Below, one piece after another: positions 38,977-51,333 of a stretch of 64,000 bases of DNA. The position numbers and the translations under genes were made by a program. The DNA comes from Closterium sp. Naga37s-1. Taxonomy: Eukaryota > Streptophyta > Zygnematophyceae > Desmidiales > Closteriaceae. The notes below the pieces were generated by a model that was given only the letters and a program-made list of their open reading frames with translations, was not told the DNA's origin and ran no database searches. Positions within the stretch are counted from its first letter, which is position 1. The number at the start of each line of letters is the position of its first letter. The stretch is from the NCBI GenBank assembly GCA_947471745.1, contig CANJKZ010000174.1:1588001-1652000 (forward strand). Reading direction: 5' to 3'.

Positions 38977-40197
38977 ATGGCTTCGCTTAGGGTTCTCGCG
39001 TTCAATCATGAGGGCAGACCAGTTCAGTTTGACACGTGGCTCGACGACCTGCAGCTGTACCTAATGAGCGATTCTAAGGACAGTGTTTCGCTGTTTGACC
39101 TAGCGTCTGGCGCTGCCACTGCCCCTCCCGCCACAGCTGACAGTGCGACCCGCTCACAGTGGCTTACTCGCGACGGTGCTGCCCGCTTAGCCATTCGCAA
39201 CCACCTGCCGTTAGCCGAATGCGCTCACTTCGGACAGCACAGGACAGCACAGGCACTGTACGACGCTGTAGTCGCTCGCTACTCCTCCCTTGCCACAGCT
39301 GCTCTAGGTCGCCTGCTTCTGCCCTACCTGTTCCCCGAGCTGTCCGCCTTTACCACAGTCGAGGACAAGGTGTCCCACCTTTGCGCTAGTGACGCTCGCT
39401 ACCGCACTGCCGTCCCTGGTGAGTTCCTTGCCAAGAACCAGCCCCCGATGTTCATCACCCTCTACTTCATAGTCACTCGCCTCCCTGACTCTCTTCGCTC
39501 TGTCAGGGACCACTTTATCTCTCTTGACCCCATCTCCCTCACTGTTGACCTCCTCGAGCAGCATCTCCTCGCAGCTGAGACTAGTGCAGTTGCTGTAGGT
39601 GCTGCTCGTTGCACTCCGCGCCCGCCCTTCTTTGAGGGGTGCTCCCCCTCCCCCCTTGCCCCCTCCTACACCTCTACTGCTGCTGCAGACGTCTCTGTTG
39701 CTGAGGACGTCGGGGCTGCTTCTGCTGGTGCGAAGCGCCGCAGCAGCAAGGGCAAGGGTGGCAAGGGTAGTGGAGGTGGCAGCGGCGGTGGTGGAGGTGG
39801 CAGCGGGAGTAGTGGTGGGGGCAGCAGTGGAGGTGGTGGCGGCGGCGGGACTGGTGGAGGGAGTGGGGGCTCCGGTGGCGGCAGTGGAGGCAGCGGTGGG
39901 AGTGGCGGCAATGGCGGTGGTGGGACTGGTGGTTGTGGGACTGGCGCTTGGCGTGTTGGTTCTGGAGGTGGCCAGCATCAGCAGCAGCAACGTCGGAGCG
40001 AGACCCAGTCGCCCCAGCAGCTTCGTGAATGGTTTTTACGTGGGTTGCTGGGGGTAGTTGCGCGTATGTCAATCGCACGGGTGATCGTGCTGATCAGACA
40101 TGCGGGAAGCTTCACACTCAGCACCGCTGCTTCTCCCGCCTTGACGACGCTTGGCGTGCTGAGTTTGGTGACGACGTCGAGCTCCTTCACTAAATAG
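38977..40197 (+). CDS. E1 Gag
   Basis: 406 codons from the family start MASLRVLAFN. The Gag helical domain (LDDLQLYLMSDSKDSVSLFD, YSSLATAALGRLLLPYLFPE, TLYFIVTRLPDSLRSVRDHF) is followed by a KGKGGKGSGG patch and about 90 residues of Gly/Ser repeats. It then runs out of the normal frame near 40030, so the Cys-His cluster seen in E2 is lost and the frame ends at a TAG at 40195. Confidence 0.85.
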   Translation: MASLRVLAFNHEGRPVQFDTWLDDLQLYLMSDSKDSVSLFDLASGAATAPPATADSATRSQWLTRDGAARLAIRNHLPLAECAHFGQHRTAQALYDAVVARYSSLATAALGRLLLPYLFPELSAFTTVEDKVSHLCASDARYRTAVPGEFLAKNQPPMFITLYFIVTRLPDSLRSVRDHFISLDPISLTVDLLEQHLLAAETSAVAVGAARCTPRPPFFEGCSPSPLAPSYTSTAAADVSVAEDVGAASAGAKRRSSKGKGGKGSGGGSGGGGGGSGSSGGGSSGGGGGGGTGGGSGGSGGGSGGSGGSGGNGGGGTGGCGTGAWRVGSGGGQHQQQQRRSETQSPQQLREWFLRGLLGVVARMSIARVIVLIRHAGSFTLSTAASPALTTLGVLSLVTTSSSFTK

Positions 40198-41243
40198 ATC
40201 TGCTTAAGTCTAGGATTGCTATCTTTGACCTAGACTTTGATGCTATTCTTTCTGATATGTATGCTTTGTCTGTTAGTGCTGAGGGTGACTGTTACCGATG
40301 TGTGCCGCCTGACCCAGGTATAGCTGCTGCTGCTCTAGGTGCTAGTGAGTCTGGTACTCTCTCTGGTACTGCGCCTGCTCAGGCCTTGCACACCTTCACG
40401 CTGGACCCAGGTGCCTCTGCTTGATTCTTTCGTGACAGCACCACTCTCACTCCTCTCTCTACACCTGTCCCGGTCCGACTGGCTGACCCCTCTGGGGGCC
40501 CGGTCGTGGCCCGTTCCTCCACTGTCCTCCCGTGTCCGGCGGTTCTGTCCGGCTCACTGTCCGGTCTTCACCTCCCCTCGTTCTCTGCGAACTTGGTGAG
40601 TACCGCTGCCCTCCAGGATGCGATGGCCAATACCACCACTCCTGGAGGTCAGCGTGTGACGATCTGCACGTGCACACGGACGGGGCGTCACCTGGCCACG
40701 TTCACTCGTCGGCCAGGGTCTAGTCTGTACACACTAGCTACCGAGCCTCCTCAGGTAGCTGCGTCTGCTCAGGTGTCCGCGTCAGGTCAGGTAGCACCCT
40801 CTTGCTCGTGTCGCCTCCTGTCACACCAGACTCTTCTGTGGCACCACCGCCTGGGTCACCCCTCCCTGCCACGCCTTCGTGGCATGCACTCTCTTCTTCT
40901 TGTCTCTAATCTTCCCAGGTCCCTGCCTCCCCTGCCGCCCTCGCCTGCCCCACCCTGCCTTCCTTGCGTCGAGGGGCGGCAGCGCTCCGCTCCTCACTCC
41001 TCCTCGTTTCCCCTGACGACTCCTCCCCTGCAGACTCTCCACATGGACGTGTGGGGCCCAGCCCGCGTCAGTGGACAGAGCCGCGAGCGCTACTTTCTGC
41101 TAGTGGTTGACGGCTACACGCGGTACACCACGGTCTTCCCTTTGCGCAGCGAGAGTCAGGTGCTGGAGCTGTTGGAGCTGGAGGTACTGGAGTTGCTGCT
41201 GGAGCTACTGGTGCTGGCGGCTTTGGCGCTGGTGGCGCTTTAG
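40198..41243 (+). pseudogene. E1 protease, pre-integrase and deleted integrase
   Basis: The protease site reads LDPGAS with a stop three codons on (DSGAS in E5). Pre-integrase WHHRLGHPSLPRLRG and the first integrase Asp (HMDVWGPARVSG) are readable to FPLRSESQ at about 41158. There the sequence jumps directly into the Leu/Glu/Gly-coding repeat linker, deleting the rest of integrase. Confidence 0.85.
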
Positions 41244-41626
41244 CTGGGGGAGCTGGAGTTGGAGGCACTGGTGCAGGAGGCGCTGGAGTTGGAGGCCCTG
41301 GAGTTGGAGGTGCTGGAGCTGGAGGAGCTGGCACTTTTCACCCTGGTGGCGCTGTGCGGCCGCGACCGTACTTCGTTCCCCTGTTTCAGCAGGTTCTTGG
41401 TACCCCGTCCTCTACTGGCCTTACTCCTCCCCTCCTGTGTCCACCGCCTGACCAGTCTCAGCCGCCGTTACAGCCAGCCTCTCCACTGCCTGCTAGTTCT
41501 CCTTACACTTAGCAGTCCGGCGGTATTACAGAGCGTCGTGAGCCTGCGTCTCGTCCTGTCTCGCCTGTTCGCACAGCTCGTCGTGTTCCTCGTTCGCGTC
41601 CTCCTCTTGTCCCCGGCACGCACGCT

Positions 41627-43613
41627 ATGACCCTTCGTCCTTCCTCTGTTCCCCTGCGTGTTCCTCTGCATGCTCCTCCTGAGGCCTCTCTTCCTAAGGT
41701 CCCTGACCCTGAGTCTGACCGCACTCGTGCTGACAGTCCCACTGTCTCTCGTCTCCTTGCCAATGCTGTCACTGACCCTTCGTTTGAGTGTGCTGCTGCT
41801 GCGTGGGCTCTCGTTGCTGAGCTGCTTGACTTTGCTGCGGTCTGCTGTCTAGACTATGCCACCGTTGTAGTTGCTGAGTGTGCGTCTGCCCGTCCTCCGT
41901 CCGTCGGGGGTGAGTGTGCTCTTGGCACGGACGTCCTTGAGGACAGGCAGGAGGACTTTGAGTGTCTTGCAGCTGATGTACCTCGTTTCGCTTCCATGCT
42001 GCTTGCCCTTGAGGGAGACCCGGATGCACCAGACATCCTGACCCCACGCTCTTACGCAGAGGCGATTACGGGTCCTTACTCCTCTCAGTGGCAGACAGCC
42101 ATGGACGCCGAGATGGCATCCTAGAAGTCCAAAGGCACTTAGGTCGACGAGGTTCCCCCACCTGGGGCGAACATAGTCGATGGCATGTGGATCTTCTGGG
42201 TGAAGCGGCCGCCGGGTTCTCCGCTTGTTCAAGTCGCGTTACGTTGCTCGAGGCTTCAGTCAGCGACAGGGAGTTGACTACTTCCAGACCTTCTCCCCCA
42301 CCCCGAAGATGACTACTCTTCGGGTGTTGCTGCACGTCGCTGCTCAGCGTGACTACGAGTCGCACTCTCTGGACTTCAGCACAGCTTTCCTGCAGGGCAG
42401 CCTGCACGAGGAGATCTGGCTGCGTCGCCCACCTTGCTTCTTTGAGTCTTTTCCTCCAGGTACTTTGTGGAGTCTTCGTCGGCCAGTCTACGGTCTCCGC
42501 CAGGCGCCTCGCGAGTGGCATGACACACTGAAAACTACACTTGCGGCTCTTGGGTTTGCTCCTTCTATTGCTGACCCGTCGCTGTTTCTACGTACCGACA
42601 CCTTGCTGCCGCCGTTCTATGTCATCGTCTACGTTGACGACCTCGTCTTTGCCACTGCTGACACTGAGGCACTGACCCTTGTGAAGTCGAAGCTACAGAA
42701 GAGACACACCTGCACTGACCTGGGTGAACTGCGCAGCTATCTTGGCTTGCAGATCACCAGGGACAGAGATCGGCGCACCATTACCCTGACTCAGTCACAC
42801 ATGGTGCACCAGGTCCTTCAGTGCTTCGGCTTCCAGTTCTCCTCGCCACAGCCCACTCCTCTGTCTACCAGCCACTCGCTCTCAGCTCCACCTTCGGACA
42901 AGTCCGTAGAGCCGAGTGGTCCGTACCCAGAGCTTGTGGGTTGCCTCATGTACCTGATGACGTGCACTCGACCTGACCTCGCGTACCCTCTCAGCCTCCT
43001 GGCTCGCTACGTGGCTCCCGGCAGGCACCGAAAGGTGCACTGGGATGCTGCGAAGAGTGTACTGCGTTACTTGTGCAGTACGTCGGGCATGGGGCTCGTG
43101 CTTGGAGGACGGGGTCCAGTTGTCCTTGCCGCTCATGCAGACGCTTCTTGGGTTGACGACTGAGCTACGCAGCGGTCGTCACAGGGTTACACCTTCAGCC
43201 TTGGATCTGGCTCTGTTTCCTGGCGGTCTACCCGCTCGTCTTGGGTTCTCAGCTCCAGTTGTGAGGCTGAGATCTACGCCGGGGCCATGGCTGCAGAAGA
43301 GCTACGCTGGCTCACCTACCTGCTGACTGACTTGGGAGAGCAGCCTCGTTCGCCTCCAGTTCTGTACGTAGACAACAAGGCCATGATTGCCTTGTGTCAG
43401 GAGCACAGACTAGAGCACAGAACGAAGCACATCGCTCTGCGATACTTCCTTGCTCGAGAGTTGCAGCAGCATGGCCAGCTTCGTCTTGCGTACGTGGCCA
43501 CTAGGGCCAACACTGCTGATATATTCACCAAGGCACTTCCGCCTGGTGATCATCAGCGTTTCTCTACTGTGTTAGGCCTTGTGCCTACTTTGCCTCACTT
43601 GCTTACTGCGTGA
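41627..43613 (+). pseudogene. E1 reverse transcriptase and RNase H
   Basis: The lead-in at 41627-42124 ends in TAG after DAEMAS; a base change also breaks frame near 42225. RT 42225-43163 is intact over its core with YVDD at about 42631, then a TGA at 43161 within RNase H (after HADASWVDD). RNase H continues from 43164 to the TGA at 43611 with CEAEIYAG and YVDNKAM. Confidence 0.85.
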
Positions 43614-43971
43614 CTTTGCTTGTACTGTGATCTATATATATACCTGCATGCTTGCACTTGCTAGGATATGATCACTGTATTGTTTGTTCTCTTTATATCA
43701 CTCTGCATGTGAACTGGCCTTGTGGCCCTTTGGTTGTGCTCGGACTGCGTGGTTACTTTGTGATCCACCTTGAGCTTGCTTTGCTTTTCTTGATTGGTCT
43801 TGTGACCACTTGTTCTCCCCCACTTTGCCTATGGGGGTGTGTCAGAATGTTATAGTGCTTACATTTGTGTAGGCTATAGTGGGGTAGCCCATAAGGGGTA
43901 CAACCCAATAAGGGTTAGTACTTGTACCCAACTGTTTCATAGTTCATTCATTCTCGTTCATTCTCTTGACA
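43614..43971 (+). repeat. E1 3' untranslated region, purine tract and 3' LTR
   Basis: About 225 bp with TATATATATACCTGCATGCT, then CTATGGGGGTG, then the LTR from 43840. The same layout follows RNase H in A, E2 and, in part, E3. Confidence 0.9.
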
Positions 43972-44099
43972 TACTGGGGTATTTTATAAGGGGTACAACC
44001 CAATTAGGGTTAGTACTTGTACCCAACTCTTTCATAGTTGATTCACTCTCGTTCATTCTTCTGACATGGTTTCAGAGCAAGTCCTTCACTTTGACTGTT

Positions 44100-45180
44100 T
44101 TTTTTTCCTTGGGCCCACCACAGCGCTACCCCGCTAGCCGCCCCTCACGACCCTCGTGCTGCGCCTCCTGCCCCTAGCGCCGCTCTCGTGCGGCCTGCCC
44201 GTCGCCCCTAGGCACGTCGACCCCCGGCCCGTCGCCCCTAGTCAACCCGCGGCCCGTCGCCCCTACGCCCGTCGCCCTAAGCCTGTCGCCCGTGGCCCTG
44301 CGGCCCGTCGCCCTTAACCTAGGCCCCGGCCCCGCGACCCGTCGCCTGGGACCCCCCCTAGGCTCGGCCCGAAGCCCGTCGACCCTGGCCCCGCGGTCCG
44401 TCGCCCCTAGCCTAGGCCTCGGCCCTGCGGCCCGTCGCCCGTCAACCCCCCCTAGGCCCGGCCCGTCGACGTCGCCCTTGGCCCCGCGGCCCGTTTTCCT
44501 TAGGCCCCGCGGCCCCGCAACCCGTTGCTCATCGCCCGTCGACCCCACTAGGCCTGGCCCCGTGGCCCGTAGCCCGTCGACCCTGGCCCCACGGCCTATT
44601 GCCCCTTGGCCCGTCGCCCCTAGTCGCCCCGCGGCCCGTTGCCCCTTGGCCCGTCGCCCCTAGACGACTCGCAGCCCGTCGCCCCTCTGGCCCCGCGGCC
44701 CATTTTTCCCTAGGCCCCGCGGCCTGTCGCTCGTCGCCCCCCCCCCCCCCCCCCCCCCCCCAAGGCCAGGCCCGTAGCCCGTCGCCCCCTGGCCCCGTGG
44801 CCCGTCGCCCCCTGGCCCCGTGGCCCGTCGCCCCTAACCTAGGCCAGGCCCGTCGCCCCTAGGCCCCGCGGCCCGTCGCCCCCAGCCCCGCGACCCGTCG
44901 CTCAGGGCCCCGCGGCCCGTCGCCCCTAGGCCCCGTGGCCCGTCTCCCCTAGGCCTCCGGCCCGTCACTCTCGGCCCCGCGACCCGTCGCCCCTAGGCCC
45001 GCGGCCCCTCGCCCCTAGGCCCCCGGCCCGTTGCCCCTAGGCCCCACGGCCCGCCACTCCTGGGCTCCGGCCTGTCCCTCTCGGCCCCGCGGCCCGTCGC
45101 TCCTGGCCTCGCAGCCTGTCGCCCCTAGGCCCCCGACCCGTCGCCCCTAGGCCCCGGCCCGTCGACCCCAGGCCCATCAC
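44100..45180 (+). repeat. GC-rich leader repeats of E2
   Basis: Degenerate CCCGTCGCCCCTAGGCCCCG units fill the leader, with an uninterrupted run of about 26 C at 44736-44761. Confidence 0.9.
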
Positions 45181-45247
45181 GCCGTTTTTTGAGTGCTGCT
45201 GCTATTGATATTGCCTTGCTCCCCCCCGCTTTGCTTACTGCGCCACT

Positions 45248-46470
45248 ATGGCTTCGCTTCGTGTTCTCGCGTTTGATCATGAGGGCAGACTGATTCAGTT
45301 TGACACGTGGCTCAACGACCTGCAGCTGTACCTACTGAGTGATTCCAAGGACAGTGTTTCGCTGTTTGACCTCGCGTCTGGCGCCGCTACCGCCCCTCCC
45401 GCCACAGCTGACAGTGCAACTCGCTCAAGGTGGCTTACTCGCGACGCTGCTGCCCGCTTAGCCATTCGCAACCACCTGCCGTTAGCCGAATGCGCTCACT
45501 TCAGATAGCACAGGACGGCACAGGCGCTGTACGACACTGTAGTCGCTCGCTACTCCTCGCCTGCCACTGCTGCTCTAGGCCGACTGCTACTGCCCTACCT
45601 GTTCCCCAAGCTGTCAGCTTTTGCCACAATAGAGGACCTTGTTTCCCACCTGCGCACTAGTGACGCTCGCTACCGCGCTACCGTCCCTGCTGAGTTCCTT
45701 GAAAGGAACCAGCCCCCGGTGTTCATCACCCTCTACTTCATCGTCACCCGCCTCCCTGACTCCCTTCGCTCTGTCAAGGACCAATTTCTCTCACTTGACC
45801 TCACCTCCCTCACTGTTGACCTCCTCGAGCAGCATCTCCTTGCAGCTCAGACTAGTGCAGTTGTTGTAGGTGCTGCTCGTGGCACTCCGCGCACGCCCTT
45901 CTTTGAGTGGTGCTCCCCCTCCCCCCTTGCCCCCTCTTAAGCATCTGCTGCTGCAGTAGACGTCCTTAGTACTGAGGATGTCGGGGCTGCTTCTGCTAGT
46001 GCAAAGCGCCGCAGCAGCAAGGGCAAGGGTGGCAGGGGTAGTGGAGGGGGCAGCGGGAGTGGTGGTGGGGGCAGCAGTGGAGGCAGTGGAGGTGGTGGCA
46101 GCGGTGGGAGTGGTGGAGGGAGTGGGGGCGTTCGTTGCGGCGGTAGAGGCAGCAGTGGGAGTGGCAGTAGTGGCAGCGGTGGGAGTGGTGGCGGTAGGAC
46201 TGGAGCTTAGCGTGGAGGTTCTAGAAGAGGCCAGCGGCAGAGGCTGCAGCGTCGGAGCGAGACCCCGTCGCCCCAGCAACTTTGTGAGTGGTTGTATTAG
46301 CGTGGGGCATCTGGGGGTAGTGTGAGCTGCCCGTATGTCGTTCGCACGGGTGACCGTGCTGGACAGACATGCGGGAAGGCGCACACGCAGCACCGCTGCT
46401 TCTCCCGTCTCGACGATACGTGGCATGCTGAGTTTGGTGATGAGGTCGAGCGCCCCCACTGGGCGGAACT
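45248..46470 (+). pseudogene. E2 Gag and Cys-His cluster
   Basis: The family Gag start at 45248 is followed by a TAG at about 45507 and further stops near 45940 and 46207. The Gly/Ser tail is at about 46015-46200. Beyond it, 46328-46399 encodes CPYVVRTGDRAGQTCGKAH and HRC, a C-x13-C-x3-H-x2-H-x-C arrangement, then FSRLDDTWHAEFGDEVE. Confidence 0.8.
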
Positions 46471-48079
46471 GCTTAGGTCTAGTGTTGCGATCTTTGACCT
46501 AGACTATGATGCTATTCTTTCTGCTATGTATGCTTTGTCTCCTAGTACTGAGGGTGACTGTTACCTGTGTGTGCCGCCTGACCCAGGTATAGAGGCTGGT
46601 GAGTATTCTCTCCCTGCTGAGGCCTTGCACACCTTCACGCTGGACTAAGTTGCCTCACGCTGTTTCTTTCGTGACAGCACCACCCTCACTCCTCTCCTTG
46701 CATCTGTCCCGGTCCGAATGGCTGACCCCTCCAGGGGCCCGGTCGTTGCCCGTTCCTCCACTGTCCTCTCGTGTCCGGTGGTTCCGTCCGGCTCACTGTC
46801 CGGTCTTCACCTCCCCTCGTTCTCTACAAACTTGGTGAGTTCCGCTGCCCTCGAGGACGCGATGGTCACTACCACCACTCCTGGGGGTCAGCGTGTGTCG
46901 ATTTGCACGTGTTCACGGACGGGTCGTCACCTGGCCACGTTCACTCGTCGGCCGGGGTCGAGTCTGTACACACTGGCTACTGAGCCTCCTCAGGTAGCTG
47001 CGTCAGCTCAGGTGTCCGCGTCAGGTCAGGTAGCACCCCCTTGCTCGTGTCGCATCCTATCGCACCAGACTCTTCTGCGGCACCACCACCTGGGTCACCC
47101 CTCCTTCCCACGCCTTCGTGGCATGCACTCCCGTCTCCTTGTCACTAGTCTTCCCAGGTTCCTGCCTCCCCTACCGCCCTCCCCTGCCCAGCCCTGCCTT
47201 CCTTGGGTCGAGGGGCGGCAGCGCGCCGCTCCTCACTCCTCCTCGTTTCCCTCGACGACTGCTCCCCTGCAGACTCTCCACATGGACGTGTGGGGCCCAG
47301 CCCGCGTCAGTGGACAGGGCCGTGCTGATGGTTGTTGACGACTACACGCGGAACACCACGGTCTTCCTCTTGTGCAGCAAGGTTCAGGTCGTTGATGTCT
47401 TGATCCCTTGGATCCGCGCAGTCCGTGTCCTGCTCCGCGAGCGGTTCCGTGCGGATCTTACTGTCCTGCGTCTGCACTGTGACAGTGGTGGTGAGTTCTC
47501 CTCCGACCTCTTGTGGGACTTTTGTCGTGGGGAGGGCATTCTCCAGTCATTCATGCTTCCGGAATCACCTCAGCAAAATGGGATTGCTGAGTGCCGCATT
47601 GACTTAGTCATGGAGGTCGCTCGTACCTCCATGATCCATGCGACAAACCCCATTTTCTGTGGCCGTTTACGGTCCGGTACGCTGCGCATCAGCTCAACCT
47701 CTGGCCCTGCGTCTACTTCTCGGAGACCTCGCCTACAGTGCGTTGGACGGGGAAGGTTGGCGATACGTCGGTGTTCCGGGTCTGGAGTTCTCGTGCCTTT
47801 GTTCGCGATACGTTTGCGGACAAGCTCTCCGCCCGCGCGATTCCTTGCGTCTTCCTTGGCTTTTCCCCTGACACGCCTGGCTGGCAGTTTTACCACCCCA
47901 CCTCGTGCCGTGTCTTCACCTCTCAGGACGTCACGTTTGATGAGTTGGTTCCCTTTTACTGTCTCTTCCCCTACCGCTCTGCGTATCCCCCACCCCCGCT
48001 GCTCTTCCTTGCTCCGGGTCCCCCTCCGGTAGACCCCCTCCCCCTCAGGGTCCTATTCCCTCAGGTGTGTCTTAGGTAG
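46471..48079 (+). pseudogene. E2 protease, pre-integrase and integrase
   Basis: The protease Ser codon of DSGAS is a TAA at about 46648. Pre-integrase and MDVWGPARVSGQ are in one frame to 47338. The rest of integrase (LHCDSGGEFSSDLLWDFCRG, SPQQNGIAECRIDLVMEVAR, and the FYHPTSCRVFTSQDVTFDE tail) follows in others. A short deletion removes residues after GQGR. Confidence 0.85.
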
Positions 48080-48119
48080 ACCCTCTCCTTGGTACTGCGC
48101 TTGTTGAGGTAGCTGTCGG

Positions 48120-48890
48120 CTCAGGTGCTGCTCGAGGTGTTGCGTCTGGGGGTGCTGCATCTGGGGGTGCGGAGCCGGGGGTTGCGGAGTCTGAGGGTGC
48201 TGGGTATGGGGGTGCTAAGCCTGGGGGTGAGGAGCCTGGGGGTGCTGAGCCTGCGGGTGTGGAGCCTTGGGGTGCTGAGCCTGAGGTTGTTGAGCCTAGG
48301 GGTGCTGGGTCGGAGGGTTTGGAGTCTGGGGGTGCTGAGCCTGAGGGTGTTAAGCCTGGGGGTGCTTGTTCGGAGGGTGTGGAGTCTGGGGGTGCTGAGC
48401 CTTGGAGTGCTACTTTGTCTGGAGGTCGTGCTGGTGCTTCACCTACACTGTCTCCGCAGCATCTGCGTGAGTGGCATGTTCGGCGCGCACGCCTTTGGAG
48501 TGGAGCTACCGGAGCTGGAGCCGCTGGAGTTGGAGGTGCTGGAGTTACTGCTGGAGCTGGTGGTACTGGAGGTACTGCGGCTGCTGGTCCTGGAGGTGCT
48601 CGTACCAGGGGTACTGGAGCTGCCGGGACTGGTGGTGTTGGGGGCGCTAGAGCTGGAGTCCCTACGGAGCCAGGAGCTGGAGGAGCTGGCGCTGGTGGCG
48701 CTTGAGCTGGAGGAGCTGGAGCTGGTGGCACTGGCGCTGGAGGCACTGGAGCTGGAGGAGCTGGAGTTGGAGGCACTGGCGCTGGAGGCATTGGAGTTGG
48801 AGGAGCTGGAGTTGGAGGCCTTGGTGCGGGAGGCGCTGGAGCTGGAGGAGCTGGAGCTGTTGACCCTGGAGGCAATGTGCGGCCGCGACC
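48120..48890 (+). repeat. E2 repeat linker between integrase and RT
   Basis: Two blocks. The first repeats GGGGGTGCTGAGCCT-like 15-mers encoding GGAEP-type pentapeptides (48125-48420). The second repeats GGAGCTGGAG/GGCGCTGG triplets encoding Gly/Ala in one frame and Leu/Glu in another (48495-48870). Confidence 0.85.
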
Positions 48891-51106
48891 GTACTTCGTT
48901 CCCCTGATTCAGCAGGTTCTTGGTGTCCCGTCTTCTACTAGCCTGAATCCTCCCCTCCTGTGTCCACCGCCTAACCTGTCGCAGCTGCCGTTACAGCCAG
49001 CCTCCCCATTGACTGCTCCTTCTCCTTACACTGAGCAGTCCGGCGGTCTTGCAGAGCGGCGTGAGCCTGAGTCTCGTCCTGTCTCGCCTGTTCGCACTGC
49101 TCGTCGCGTTCTTCGTTCGCGTCCTCCTCCTGTCCCAAGCACACACACTATGACACTCCGTCCTTCCTCTGTTCCACTGCGTGTTCCTCTGATTGCTCCT
49201 CCTGAGTCCTCTCTTCCTGAGGTCCCTGATCCTGAGTCTGACCGCGCTCGTGCTGCCAGTCCCACTGTCTCTTGTCTCCTCGCCACTGCTGTCATTGACC
49301 CTATTTTTGAGTCTGCTGCTGCATCTGCCTTGGTTGCTGAGCTACTTGACTTAGCTGCTGCCTGTCGTCTAGACTATGCCACTGCTCTTGTTGCTGAGTC
49401 TGAGTCTGCCAGCCCTCCGTCCGTTGGGGGTGAGTGTGCTCTTGGCACGGACGTCGTTGAGGACATGCAGGAGGACTTTGAGTGTCTTGCAGCTGCTGTA
49501 CCTCGTTTCGCTTCCATGCAGCTTGCCCCTCAGGGAGACCCGGATGCGCCAGACATCCCGACCCCGCGCTCTTAGGCAGAGGCGATTACAGGTCCTTACT
49601 CCTCTCAAAGGCAGGCAGCCATGGATGTCAAGATGGCATCCTGGAAGTCCACAGGCACCTACGTCGATGAGGTTCCCCCACCTCGGGCGAACATAGTCGA
49701 TGGCATGAGGATTTTCAGGGTGAAGCAGCCGCCGGGTTCTCCGCCTACCTTCAAGGCGCGTTACGTTGCTCGAGGATTCAGTCAGCGACAGGGGGTCGAC
49801 AACTTTCAGACCTTCTCTCCCACCCCGAAGATGACTACTCTTCGGGTGTTGCTGCACGTCGCTGCTCAGCGTGACTACGAGTTGCACTCTCTGGACTTCA
49901 GTACAGCTTTCTTGCAGGGCAGCCTGCACGAGGAGATCTAGTTGCGCCACCCACCTGGCTTCACTGGGTCGTTTCCTGCAGGTACCCAGTGGAGCCTCCG
50001 GCGGCCAGTCTATGGTCTTTGCTAGGCGCCTCGCGAGTGGCACAACACACTGAGGACTACACTTGCGGTTCTTGGGTTTGCTCCTTCTACTGCTGACCCG
50101 TCGCTGTTTTTACGAACCGACACCTCACTGCCGCCGTTCTACGTCCTTGTCTACGTCGATGACCTCGTCTTTGCCACTGCTGACACTGAGGCACTCGCCC
50201 ACGTGAAGTCGGAGCTATAGAAGAGACACATCTGCATTGACCTGGGTGAACTGCACAGCTATCTTGGCTTGCAGATCACCCGGGACAGAGCACGGTGCAC
50301 CATCACACTGACTCAGTCACACATGGTGCACCAGGTCCTTCAGCGCTTCGGCTTCCAGTTCTCCTCGCCATAGCCCACTCCTCTGTCTACCGGGCACTCG
50401 CTCTCAGCTCCACCTTCGGACGAGTCTGTAGAGCTGAGTGATCCGTACCCAGAGCTTGTGGGTTGCCTCATGTACCTGATGACGTGCACTCGACCTGACC
50501 TCGCGTACCCTCTAAGCCTCCTGGCTCGCTACGTGGCTCCCGGTAGGCACCGAAAGGTGCGCTGGGATGCTGCGAAGAGGGTACTGCGTTACTTGTGCAG
50601 TACGTCGGGAATGGGGCTCGTGCTTGGAGGACGGGGTCCAGTTGTCCTCACTGGTCACGCGGACGCTTCTTGGGTTGACGACTGAGCTACGCAGCGGTCG
50701 TCACAGGGTTACACCTTCAGCCTCGGTTCCGACTCTGTTTCCTGGCGGTCTACCCGCTTGTCTTCGGTTCTCAGCTCCAGTTGTGAGGCTGAGATCTACG
50801 CATGGGCCATGGCTGTACACTGACTTGGGAGAGCAGCCTCGTTCGCCTCCAGTTCTGTACGTAGACAACAAGGCCATGATTGCCTTGTGTTAGGTGCACA
50901 GATTGGAGCACAGAACGAAGCACATCGCTCTGCGATACTTCCTTGCTCGAAAGTTGCAGCAGCGTGGCCAGCTTCGTCTTGCGTACGTGGCCACTAGGGC
51001 CAACACTGCTGATATATTCACCAAGGCACTTCCGCCTGGTGATCATCAGTGTTTCTCTACTGTGTTAGGCCTTGTGCCTACTTTGCCTCACTTGCTCACT
51101 GCTTGA
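48877..51106 (+). pseudogene. E2 reverse transcriptase and RNase H
   Basis: RT and RNase H are recognisable throughout but carry TAG at about 49573, 49938, 50023, 50218 and 50371, and TGA at 50683. A deletion removes the residues after CEAEIYA (near 50815). Most of the stops are TAG in place of CAG, TGG or TAC of sister copies. YVDD is preserved at about 50152. Confidence 0.85.
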
Positions 51107-51333
51107 CTCTGCTTGTACTGTGATCTATATATATATCTGCATGCTTACACTTGCTAGGGTATGATCACTGTATTGTTTGTTCTCTTTTATAGAACTATAC
51201 ATGTGAACTGGCTTTGTTGCCCTTTGCTTGTGCTTGGACTGTCTGGTGACTTTGTGATCCACCCTGAGCTTGCTTTGCTTTCCTTGACTGGTCTTGTGAC
51301 CACTTGTTCTCCCCTTCTTTTCCTATGGGGGTG

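Larger units (their letters stand above)
37675..43971 (+). mobile_element. Copia element E1, nested in E2
   Basis: A 6.3-kb element with LTRs at 37675-37806 and 43840-43971 (132 bp each, about six differences). Flanks TAGTG (37670-37674) and TACTG (43972-43976) fit a target duplication with one change inside E2's 5' LTR. The primer site TGGTTTAAGAGCAGGTCC follows the 5' LTR. Gag is nearly whole, protease is mutated, the integrase core is deleted and RT is largely intact. Confidence 0.9.

Noticed and set aside
44736..44761. Run of about 26 C as a functional element
   Set aside because: It lies in the degenerate GC-rich leader of E2 and is most simply slippage or a sequencing-prone homopolymer.
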